Assembly (NCBI GenBank): GCA_964504195.1
Contig: CAZDDI010000002.1
Span: 120,207-184,206 of the forward strand
Length of the DNA stretch: 64,000 bases
DNA from: CAZDDI01 sp964504195
Lineage (GTDB): Bacteria > Chloroflexota > Anaerolineae > B4-G1 > SLSP01
Direction of reading: 5' to 3'
The position numbers were made by a program, and so were the translations under genes. The notes under the pieces were generated by a model, which ran no database searches, was not told the origin of the DNA, and saw only the letters and a program-made list of their open reading frames with translations. This document shows, one piece after another, positions 17,968 through 24,223 of this stretch (positions are counted from its first letter, which is position 1; each line of letters opens with the position of its first letter).

Positions 17968-18342
17968 CTACAGAATCGCCGCCAATTCTTCGGCTGCGCG
18001 ACGCATATCCAGGAAGAGAAGTCCCAGTTTCGCTTGCTGCCGGGCCAGTACGGTCAAGACGGCTTCCTCACCCACAGCGCGGAGAATGACGTAACCTTTT
18101 TCTCCGCGAACATACACTTCATCTAGCAGGCCGCGACCTAACTCGCTGGCGATGCGCTCACCTAGGGAGAGCATTGCGGCTGACATGGCAGAAACCCGGT
18201 CTTCCTCAACGCCTTGGGGTAGAGATGAGGCAATGGGTAACCCATCTACGCTGATAATAGCGGCGGCCTCTACATCCGGACTGCTGATTTGGAGCTCACG
18301 TAGACGTTCAACCATTCGTTCGTTACGCGATCTACTGGCCAT
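17968..18342 (-). CDS. Roadblock/LC7 domain protein
   Basis: This 124-residue single-domain protein is of the roadblock/LC7 (MglB-like) family. The pattern is typical: an N-terminal helix (ERMVERLRELQISSPDVEAA), then a beta strand with IISVDGLPIASSLP, a central SAMLSLGERIASELG helix and a C-terminal LGLLFLDMRRAAEELA helix. Family members dimerise and often act on small Ras-like GTPases such as MglA, but no GTPase gene occurs in this window. It is the first gene of the operon with the V4R and receiver genes; a GGAGG site precedes the ATG. Signalling or polarity functions are the likely context. The partner is unknown. Confidence 0.9.
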   Translation of the reverse strand: MASRSRNERMVERLRELQISSPDVEAAAIISVDGLPIASSLPQGVEEDRVSAMSAAMLSLGERIASELGRGLLDEVYVRGEKGYVILRAVGEEAVLTVLARQQAKLGLLFLDMRRAAEELAAIL

Positions 18343-18414
18343 TCTTTGTCCTCCGATTTGGGGTTATACCTACGCGTGAGCGTACCCGTGCGCAGGGTCA
18401 CAAGTTATAAGAAA

Positions 18415-18477
18415 GGTTACCACAGGAATAATACCTTGTCAAGAAAGCCTTACTGTTACAAGGGTATTTAGGTAACC
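18415..18477. repeat. Interrupted palindrome upstream of the roadblock operon
   Basis: GGTTACC (18415-18421) pairs with GGTAACC (18471-18477), and ATACCTTGT pairs with ACAAGGGTAT inside it. It lies about 75 nt upstream of the roadblock start and includes TTGACA on the minus strand. It could be an operator or leader hairpin. The rest of 18343-18633 is AT-rich with no gene. Confidence 0.4.
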
Positions 18478-18633
18478 CTATCTTAAACCACTATCTAATT
18501 TTAGCACACAACCTGTGATAAGCAAAGTCAAAAGTGTACGCAAGTCTTTGTAAAATCTATCTAATCATATACCCATTTTTATTTATACGCAATTCGCGAT
18601 ATACGACAGGGTGCATTAGTGGTGCTGTAAATT

Positions 18634-19254
18634 TTACGGTTGTGCATTTACTAGCAACCCGTGGTAGAACAGTTCAAGCCCTTCTTGGATGGCGGTCTCA
18701 CCACAGCCCAAGGCGAAAGCGTCTTGCGCGCATTCGAAGATAAACAGGCGAAAAAACGATGAAAGCAGAAATACGGCTACTAAGTCTGGATTGACGTTGG
18801 GGCGGAAGTGGCCTTCGGTCTGCCCCTGGCGGACCAGCGTTGCTATCACTTGTTGTAGCCGCCGATCATCTTGGGGCGGTGGGGTTTTCTGCGCCTGGGC
18901 GAAGGCGTGGGCAATCATGCGTTGGGCGATGTGGCGATACGGGTACAGTTCAGCCCAGAGCATCTCAAAGAGCAGGCGGATGCGCGTTTCGGCGGGTTGT
19001 CCCGCGCCGGGCGGCGTGTCCAGCAGCGATTGGGTGTGCACGTGCAGAATCGCGCCGAGCACGCCCTCTTTGCTTTCGAAGTAGTTGAAGAAGGTGCCTT
19101 TGGCAACATCGGCCATCTCGGCGATGTCTTCGACGGTGGTCTCATCGAAACCGCGCTCGCGGAACAAGTGTTCCGCTGCTTCCAGCAGGCGGTGATGCGT
19201 GCGCGCTTTCTTGCGATCCCAGCGGGAGGCGTGCTTATCGGTTGGTTCGTTCAT
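18634..19254 (-). CDS. TetR/AcrR family transcriptional regulator
   Basis: This 206-residue regulator has a classic TetR DNA-binding domain at about 15-65: RKKARTHHRLLEAAEHLF, then the helix-turn-helix in VEDIAEMADVAKGTFFNYF. The C-terminal helical domain (about 80-200) is the ligand-binding and dimerisation part and is not conserved enough to name an effector. Two tandem TTGAC-N4-GTCA palindromes lie directly upstream and overlap its promoter, so autorepression is likely. It is separated from the microcompartment operon by that operon's terminator and has its own promoter, so it need not control the operon, though adjacency makes that possible. Confidence 0.92.
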   Translation of the reverse strand: MNEPTDKHASRWDRKKARTHHRLLEAAEHLFRERGFDETTVEDIAEMADVAKGTFFNYFESKEGVLGAILHVHTQSLLDTPPGAGQPAETRIRLLFEMLWAELYPYRHIAQRMIAHAFAQAQKTPPPQDDRRLQQVIATLVRQGQTEGHFRPNVNPDLVAVFLLSSFFRLFIFECAQDAFALGCGETAIQEGLELFYHGLLVNAQP

Positions 19255-19256
19255 AA

Positions 19257-19290
19257 TTGACTCCGGTCAAAGTTGACTCTGGTCATTATA
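19257..19290 (-). promoter_or_regulatory. TetR promoter and double operator
   Basis: Reading leftward, TATAAT (19290-19285) is followed at once by two palindromes, TTGACTCTGGTCA (19273-19285) and TTGACTCCGGTCAA (19257-19270), the second ending 3 nt before the ATG. The layout (-10 box, then operator pair across the start site) is typical of an autoregulated TetR gene. Confidence 0.65.
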
Positions 19291-19404
19291 GCACGAACAA
19301 GGGTAAAGGCAATGGAAAACGTGAAACGTGAAACGTGACAAAGGCTTCTCGTCAGGTTGTATGTTTGCTTGTTGTCTGCCGTGGGGTCTGAGAATGGAAA
19401 CAAA

Positions 19405-19437
19405 AGAGTGTTTTTGTGCTATCCACAAAAACACTCT
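19405..19437 (-). terminator. Rho-independent terminator of the microcompartment operon
   Basis: A perfect 14-bp stem (19405-19418 with 19424-19437) and a 5-nt loop are followed on the minus strand by TTTTGTTT, about 65 nt past the last EutN-like gene. The remaining gap up to the TetR promoter holds only a short tandem run of GTGAAAC units (about 19317-19338). Confidence 0.8.
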
Positions 19438-19503
19438 AACCATCAGGTGAATAGTGCGGGCATGTGCGGGGTGAAATTTAAGATACATCAACTCTTTGAA
19501 ATC

Positions 19504-19776
19504 TTAGCCCTCTATATGCACCGCGTCCACAATCCCCACGATGACCGAGATGACGCAGGCATCGGGGTTGTTGAGCACCTGGCGCGCGCCGCTGCCTTCC
19601 CGGTTCACCAGCACCGTATCCCCAATCCCGGCCTGAGAATTATCCAGGGCAATGAAGTCTTCGCCGGGCGACTCGCCTGCCAACCCTAGCGGCTGCACCA
19701 CCAACAGCCGCCGGTTCTTGTAATCCTGATGGCCGATGGTGGTGACAACGGTACCTAGCACTTTTCCCAAAATCAT
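19504..19776 (-). CDS. BMC pentameric vertex protein (EutN/CcmL family)
   Basis: This 90-residue protein is a BMC-P (EutN/CcmL) subunit; five copies cap each vertex of a bacterial microcompartment shell. It spans the whole family domain: MILGKVLGTVVTT start, LLVVQPL strand, ALDNSQAGIGDTVLVNREGSGAR core and VIVGIVDAV end. It is the last gene of the operon, 9 bp after another BMC-P gene. AAGAGAT precedes the ATG. Three non-identical pentamer paralogues in one operon are more than one shell strictly needs, and they may form mixed vertices. Confidence 0.93.
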   Translation of the reverse strand: MILGKVLGTVVTTIGHQDYKNRRLLVVQPLGLAGESPGEDFIALDNSQAGIGDTVLVNREGSGARQVLNNPDACVISVIVGIVDAVHIEG

Positions 19777-19785
19777 GGCTATCTC

Positions 19786-20106
19786 TTATGCGAAGCTGTT
19801 CCAGCCGGGTTGCAGTGTGAGATCGAATGCCGCTTCATCGGCAACGGTCAGTTCATCCACGATGCCCACCAGGGCCAGATCAATCGGCACGAATTTCACA
19901 TCGGGCAGCGCCAGGGATGCTTCGCGCGCGCGCACCATTACGCATAGATCGCCGATACCGGCATCCCCCACATCCGCCGCGACCTGGAGCGCGCCTACCG
20001 GCTCCAGTTTTTTATTCAAGGGTTGCACCACCAGCAGTTTCAAGCCCTCTGTGCCGGGATATTTGATGGTACAAACCGCCGTGCCGTGAACTCTACCCAG
20101 TAACAT
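19786..20106 (-). CDS. BMC pentameric vertex protein (EutN/CcmL family), second copy
   Basis: This 106-residue BMC-P subunit begins MLLGRVHGTAVCTIKYP and carries the family core DAGIGDLCVMVRAREA. A longer in-frame start at 20283 is rejected because it would run through the coding region of the upstream gene and adds 59 residues unlike any EutN protein. The chosen ATG lies 5 nt after that gene's stop, consistent with translational coupling, and its Shine-Dalgarno sequence is weak. Compared with the other two copies it has an insertion (ASLALPDVKFVPIDLA) before the last strand and a longer C-terminus (FDLTLQPGWNSFA), so it may have a distinct vertex role. Confidence 0.9.
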   Translation of the reverse strand: MLLGRVHGTAVCTIKYPGTEGLKLLVVQPLNKKLEPVGALQVAADVGDAGIGDLCVMVRAREASLALPDVKFVPIDLALVGIVDELTVADEAAFDLTLQPGWNSFA

Positions 20107-20111
20107 CTGTG

Positions 20112-20420
20112 TTACTTGAGACCTGTGCTGGTAAGTACCCGTTGGATGATGGTATCCAAAACGGGGGGCGCAATTTGGTCGCCCATCTGTGCTGTTACCG
20201 CGTTGCGGATGCGCTGGGCAAGCTCCGGGGCAGCCGGGCAGGCTCTCATTTGTTGTGCCGGTGGTGCGCTGCCCTGATTGCACACCAGTTTCACCCCCAG
20301 GCGGCGGGCCGTTTCGTGGGCCAGGTCTGTCAGTGCCATGTTGTCATTGATTTCCAATGACTGGATACCCTGCTCCGCCATCTTTTTGATGTCAATTTCA
20401 GTGTAAAAAATTTTTGGCAT
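20112..20420 (-). CDS. Microcompartment-associated protein of unknown function
   Basis: This 102-residue protein sits between two BMC-P genes. Its N-terminal half (MPKIFYTEIDIKKMAEQG, then LEINDNMALTDLAHETARRLGVKL) resembles the short 'TExDI...G...I.DN..LTxLAxExAxxLGV' segment found at the start of some BMC-associated proteins such as EutQ/EutT relatives. The C-terminal half (QRIRNAVTAQMG...LDTIIQRVL) forms an amphipathic helix pair that could bind shell or enzyme. A GGGAG site precedes the ATG. No enzymatic motif is seen. A cargo adaptor or assembly factor is a guess. Confidence 0.6.
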   Translation of the reverse strand: MPKIFYTEIDIKKMAEQGIQSLEINDNMALTDLAHETARRLGVKLVCNQGSAPPAQQMRACPAAPELAQRIRNAVTAQMGDQIAPPVLDTIIQRVLTSTGLK

Positions 20421-20478
20421 CGGTTTCTCCCATGCAAGCCACAGAGATACTGGCCCGTGCTATACTCGCCGCAGAAAA

Positions 20479-20772
20479 TTACGGGGATTTCTTGAACACA
20501 TCTTCGCCGTTGACCTGCATCGAGTCAATGATCGCCATAATCACAGCATCCACCGGGGTATCTTTCGTCATCGTAGTCTGCCGGGCAGAAGAACCGGCGC
20601 ACGTTAGCACCAGGTCGCCCACGCCCGCATTGACCGTGTCTATTGCCACATAAGGTTTGCCAAACGGCTGCCCATACTCGTCAGTCTGGCGCACGATGAG
20701 CAGCTTTTGCCCGGTCAATTTAGGGTCTTTGATGGTCGCAACGGTAGTTCCAATCACAATGGAGATCAACAT
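20479..20772 (-). CDS. BMC pentameric vertex protein (EutN/CcmL family), third copy
   Basis: This 97-residue BMC-P subunit has the start MLISIVIGTTVATIKDP, strand KLLIVRQTD, core IDTVNAGVGDLVLTCAGSSAR and end IMAIIDSMQVNG. AGGAG lies upstream of the ATG. It directly follows the aldolase gene (15 bp gap), so enzyme and shell genes are in one transcript. The motif GVGDLVL is diagnostic of the EutN/CcmL fold. Confidence 0.93.
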   Translation of the reverse strand: MLISIVIGTTVATIKDPKLTGQKLLIVRQTDEYGQPFGKPYVAIDTVNAGVGDLVLTCAGSSARQTTMTKDTPVDAVIMAIIDSMQVNGEDVFKKSP

Positions 20773-20787
20773 AATGCTTCTCCTGAA

Positions 20788-21699
20788 TCAATAGCCTTGA
20801 GTAGCACCCGCTACCGTCCCGCCAGGGCCTTGCAGGATTTTCACCCCCGCGCTGGCTCCGATCCGGGTGGCACCGGCCTTAATCATGCTCTCGGCGTCCT
20901 CGTAAGTGCGCACGCCGCCCGAAGCCTTCACGCCGATGTCTGGCCCGACCACCCGGCGCATCAAAGCCACATCATGTACCGTAGCCCCGCCGCCCGCGAA
21001 GCCGGTTGAGGTTTTGACGAAATCTGCCCCGGCCTCTTTGGAGAGCAGGCAGGCGATGGTTTTTTCCTCATCGGTCAACAATGTCGTTTCTAGGATGACT
21101 TTTACAATCACGCCGCGTGCGTGGGCCGCATTGACGACGCCGCGAATGTCTTGCGCCACCAGCTCCAGCTCACGGGCCTTGAGTGCGCCGATATTGATGA
21201 CCATGTCAATCTCGGTTGCGCCTTGCTCGATGGCATTGATGGTTTCAAACGTCTTGACCTCGCTGGCGGTAACGCCCAGCGGGAAGCCGATGACCGTGCA
21301 GACTTTGGCCGGCGAGCCTTGCAGCAATTGCGCACAAAGCTTCACCCACGCTGGATTGACGCACACTGAGGCGAATTGGTACTTGCGCGCCTCAAAGCAC
21401 AGCTGGGCAATCTGATCCGGGGTGGCGTCCTGCTTGAGCAGAGTGTGGTCAATCATCTTCGCCAGTTCGGCATCCTGCGGAATGACACCTACAGAAGATG
21501 AAAGCCGCGCCGCGCCGGCATCTACCACGGCCCCGGCCCGGTCGAAGCAGGTGTGGACGCACAGTCCTTCGGCGCAATTGGCCTTGCATTGGCTATCTGT
21601 GGGCGCGGCGGCCTGCTGTTGTTGCTCGGCCAGAGCAATCAATACCTCGCGCGTGATAATTTCGACAAGTTGTTCAACGGTCTTCATATCTGGATTCAT
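20788..21699 (-). CDS. deoC: Deoxyribose-phosphate aldolase with encapsulation peptide
   Basis: This class I aldolase splits 2-deoxyribose 5-phosphate into glyceraldehyde 3-phosphate and acetaldehyde, a volatile aldehyde suited to containment. The DeoC barrel spans about 75-300 with D165, Schiff-base K229 (DFVKTSTGF) and K258 (GVKASGGVRT) conserved. Ahead of it are an amphipathic helix (about 6-25, VEQLVEIITREVLIAL) like BMC encapsulation peptides and a cysteine-rich linker, CKANCAEGLCVHTC (38-51). I set the start at 21699, just after a good AGAGAAGG site; a longer reading to 21828 would overlap the rpiB-like gene. The gene lies between rpiB-like and a BMC-P gene. DeoC plus RpiB defines the sugar-phosphate-utilising (SPU) class of microcompartment loci. 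Confidence 0.92.
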   Translation of the reverse strand: MNPDMKTVEQLVEIITREVLIALAEQQQQAAAPTDSQCKANCAEGLCVHTCFDRAGAVVDAGAARLSSSVGVIPQDAELAKMIDHTLLKQDATPDQIAQLCFEARKYQFASVCVNPAWVKLCAQLLQGSPAKVCTVIGFPLGVTASEVKTFETINAIEQGATEIDMVINIGALKARELELVAQDIRGVVNAAHARGVIVKVILETTLLTDEEKTIACLLSKEAGADFVKTSTGFAGGGATVHDVALMRRVVGPDIGVKASGGVRTYEDAESMIKAGATRIGASAGVKILQGPGGTVAGATQGY

Positions 21700-21719
21700 A
21701 ATGCCTTCTCTTTTGGGGG

Positions 21720-22325
21720 TCAATCCCGTTGCCGGAGATGCACCCACTTGGTATACAGCCTTTCGATGATGATGATTTTGTTCACCCGGCGCTCGTGGCG
21801 TCCGCCGCCAAAGGGGGTCGCCAGCCATACCGTCACAATTTGCTTGGCAAGATTCACGCCGATCATGCCGGCACCCAGGGTGAGCACATTGGTGTCGTTG
21901 TGCTCGCGGCCATTCACCGCCGAAGCGTAATCGTAGGCCAGCCCTGCGCGCACGTCGGGGACTTTGTTCGCCACAATGCAGCTGCCGATGCCTGCCCCAT
22001 CAATGACGATTCCGCGCCAGGCATCACCGGAGCCAACCGCCCGCGCTACATCATGCGCGAAATCCGGGTAATCCACCGGGTCTTTGCTATGCGTGCCCAC
22101 ATCCTGCACCTCATAGCCCAGAGCGGCGATATCTTTTTTGAGGATTTCTTTGAGCTCGTACCCGCCATGATCGGCCCCGATGGCGACAATTTTGCGGGCG
22201 GATGGGTGCGGGGGCGGATCAGGTTCTGTGTGAGGCGTGCTCATGGAGGGGGTACGGCCCATGAGCTGGGCGACAACTTGTTGCACAATGGGCCGAATGT
22301 CTTTGTCGGTTATGGTATTGCTCAT
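21720..22325 (-). CDS. RpiB/LacAB-family sugar-phosphate isomerase with encapsulation peptide
   Basis: This 201-residue protein starts with an amphipathic helix (about 7-24, DIRPIVQQVVAQLMGR) and a Pro/His-rich linker (25-43), then a complete RpiB-type isomerase domain (44-190). H53 (ADHGG) and the HNDTNVL motif are conserved, but the position of the catalytic cysteine (C66 in E. coli RpiB, in ICGTG) holds aspartate D109 (VIDGAG). RpiB normally interconverts ribose 5-phosphate and ribulose 5-phosphate. The leader helix suggests packaging in the microcompartment. It is the first gene of the operon, about 45 nt after the predicted transcription start. The true substrate may differ because of the substitution. 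Confidence 0.88.
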   Translation of the reverse strand: MSNTITDKDIRPIVQQVVAQLMGRTPSMSTPHTEPDPPPHPSARKIVAIGADHGGYELKEILKKDIAALGYEVQDVGTHSKDPVDYPDFAHDVARAVGSGDAWRGIVIDGAGIGSCIVANKVPDVRAGLAYDYASAVNGREHNDTNVLTLGAGMIGVNLAKQIVTVWLATPFGGGRHERRVNKIIIIERLYTKWVHLRQRD

Positions 22326-22365
22326 TTAGGGTCTCTTGATGGACTCATCTGAAGGTTTGTGGAAA

Positions 22366-22406
22366 GCTGATGCTTAAATTATCAGCGTTTCCGCTGTTTT
22401 TGTCAA
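22366..22406 (-). promoter_or_regulatory. Promoter and candidate operator of the microcompartment operon
   Basis: On the minus strand TTGACA (22406-22401) and GATAAT (22383-22378) are 17 bp apart, a near-consensus housekeeping promoter. GCTGAT-N9-ATCAGC (22366-22386) covers the -10 box and start site and is a candidate repressor site. The site does not match the TTGAC-type TetR palindrome. Confidence 0.7.
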
Positions 22407-22411
22407 GTTGC

Positions 22412-22678
22412 GCGTAGAACGTTCCCTGAGCCTGCCGCAGGGCCGTTCCCTGAGCCTGCCGCAGGGAGGTGCCTTCGACAGGCTCAGGCAGCGGGATAAG
22501 GCGTTCCCTGAGCTTGCCGAAGGGGNNNNNNNNNNNNNNNNNNNNNNNNNNNNNNNNNNNNNNNNNNNNNNNNNNNNNNNNNNNNNNNNNNNNNNNNNNN
22601 NNNNNNNNNNNNNNNNNNNNNNNNNATAAGGCGTTCCCTGAGCTTGCCGAAGGGGAAGCCTTCGACAGGCTCAGGCAG
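22412..22678. repeat. Palindromic repeat cluster interrupted by the scaffold gap
   Basis: Several copies of a short REP-like unit built on CGTTCCCTGAGCYTGCCG and its inverse CGACAGGCTCAGG lie head to head on both sides of the N run. Two tandem copies occupy 22415-22467. An identical 30-bp block occurs at both edges of the gap (22496-22525 and 22626-22655). Together with the promoter this accounts for the gene-free stretch 22326-22693. Confidence 0.85.
22526..22625. other. Assembly gap of exactly 100 N
   Basis: A run of 100 N, the conventional placeholder for a gap of unknown size. It falls inside the repeat cluster, so the order on either side depends on scaffolding. Confidence 0.98.
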
Positions 22679-22693
22679 CGAAATTTGGCCTTT

Positions 22694-24223
22694 TCAAGCC
22701 TCCAATACCCGCGTGCGATACTGCAACGCCTCCGCCAGGTGATGCGCCTGGATGTCGGCCACGCCTTCGAGATCGGCGATGGTACGGGAGACTTTGAGGA
22801 TGCGGTGATAGGCGCGCGCGCTCAGGTGCATCTGCCGCATGGCGGCGCGCATGAGCGCCTGCGAATCCTCGCGCAGCGCGCAGAACTGGCGGATCTCCGC
22901 CGGCCCCATATCGGCGTTGCAGACGAGCGCCGGGTTGGCGGCAAGCCGCGCATGTTGCCGTTCGCGCGCCCCGGCGATGCGTGCCGCGAGTGTGGCGGAT
23001 GTCTCATTGCGTCGCGCCGAGCTCAGTTTCTCGTAGGAGACGCGGGGAACTTCAATGTGAATATCAATCCGGTCGAGCAGCGGGCCGGAGATCCGTTTGC
23101 GATACCGCTGGATGATGCCCATCGAGCAGGTGCAGGCGCGTTCGTTGTCCCCGAAATAACCGCATGGGCATGGATTCATCGCACAGATCAGCGTGAAGTT
23201 GGCCGGGAAGGTGAAGCTGCCTTGCGCGCGGCTGATGGTGACGAGCTTGTCCTCCATCGGTTGGCGCATCACTTCGAGCACGCGGCTGTTGAACTCCGGC
23301 AGCTCGTCGAGGAAGAGCACGCCGCGATGGGAGAGGCTGATTTCGCCGGGGCGCGGCCAGTTGCCGCCGCCCACTAGCCCGGCGTTGCTGATGGTGTGGT
23401 GCGGCGACCGGAAGGGCCGCTGCTGGATGAGCGGGGTATCGGCAGGGAGCATATCAGAGACGCTGTAGATGCGAGTGACTTCGAGCGCTTCTTCCAGCGA
23501 GAGGGGCGGCAGGATGCCGGGCAGCGCGCGTGCCATGAGGGTTTTGCCCGCCCCTGGCGGCCCGATCATCATTAGATTGTGTCCACCGGCGGCGGCGACT
23601 TCGAGCGCGCGCTTGGCGTGCTCCTGGCCCTGGATTTCGGCGAAATCTACAACGGGCGGCGGTGGTTGCGGGGCCATCCGCGCCACAAAGGGCAACGGGG
23701 TGATGCGCTCGAAGCCTTGTAGATGCGCCACGAGTGCCTGCAATGATGTCACCGGGTAGACCTGCACATCGGGGATGAGCGCGGCTTCGGGGGCGTCCAC
23801 AGCGGGGACGTAGAGCTCGGTCAACTGCTGGCGGCGGGCCATATCAGCTACGGGCAGGACGCCGCGCACATGGCGCAGCGCGCCATCGAGCGAGAGCTCG
23901 CCCATGACGATGGCGTGTTCCAGCGCGGCGGGCGGTAGCTGCCCGGTGGCGGTCAACACGCCGACGGCGATGGGGAGATCGTAGGCCGGGCCTTCCTTGC
24001 GCAAATCGGCGGGGGCGAGGTTGATGGTGATACGCTGGTTGCCGGGGAAGTTGAGGCCGCTGTTGCGGATGGCGGCGCGCATTCGTTCGCTGCTCTCGCG
24101 CACGGCGGCATCGGGCAGTCCCACGATGGTGAGCGAGGCCATGCCGCGTCCGGCATCTACTTCCACTTCGATGGGGACGGAATCCAATCCCAAGACAGCT
24201 GCACTTGTGATTTTTGCTAGCAT
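22694..24223 (-). CDS. comM: ComM/YifB family Mg-chelatase-like AAA+ ATPase
   Basis: This 509-residue protein shows the family layout: an N-terminal Lon-protease-like fold (about 1-170, with the GLPDAAVRESSERMRAAI segment), an AAA+ domain (about 190-400) with Walker A GPPGAGKT and Walker B VLFLDELPEF, a CPCGYFGD cysteine cluster and a C-terminal lid (SARAYHRILKVSRTIADL). ComM is a hexameric helicase that promotes branch migration during natural transformation. Its start overlaps the stop of an upstream prsW-like gene (TAATG at 24221-24225), so translation is coupled. The length is normal and no residue looks broken. Confidence 0.95.
   Translation of the reverse strand: MLAKITSAAVLGLDSVPIEVEVDAGRGMASLTIVGLPDAAVRESSERMRAAIRNSGLNFPGNQRITINLAPADLRKEGPAYDLPIAVGVLTATGQLPPAALEHAIVMGELSLDGALRHVRGVLPVADMARRQQLTELYVPAVDAPEAALIPDVQVYPVTSLQALVAHLQGFERITPLPFVARMAPQPPPPVVDFAEIQGQEHAKRALEVAAAGGHNLMMIGPPGAGKTLMARALPGILPPLSLEEALEVTRIYSVSDMLPADTPLIQQRPFRSPHHTISNAGLVGGGNWPRPGEISLSHRGVLFLDELPEFNSRVLEVMRQPMEDKLVTISRAQGSFTFPANFTLICAMNPCPCGYFGDNERACTCSMGIIQRYRKRISGPLLDRIDIHIEVPRVSYEKLSSARRNETSATLAARIAGARERQHARLAANPALVCNADMGPAEIRQFCALREDSQALMRAAMRQMHLSARAYHRILKVSRTIADLEGVADIQAHHLAEALQYRTRVLEA

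Noticed and set aside
19786..20283. Long version of the second EutN-like gene (165 residues)
   Set aside because: The extra N-terminus overlaps the upstream gene in another frame and has no EutN homology; the ATG at 20106 gives a normal family length.
20788..21828. Long version of deoC (346 residues)
   Set aside because: The extra 43 residues overlap the rpiB-like gene, and a good ribosome site marks ATG 21699.
22412..22678. Possible CRISPR array at the repeat cluster
   Set aside because: The repeats are palindromic and head to head, without regular unique spacers and without cas genes.
22408..23377. Open frames running across the N block
   Set aside because: They read through ambiguous bases, palindromic repeats and the antisense strand of comM, and have no protein-like features.
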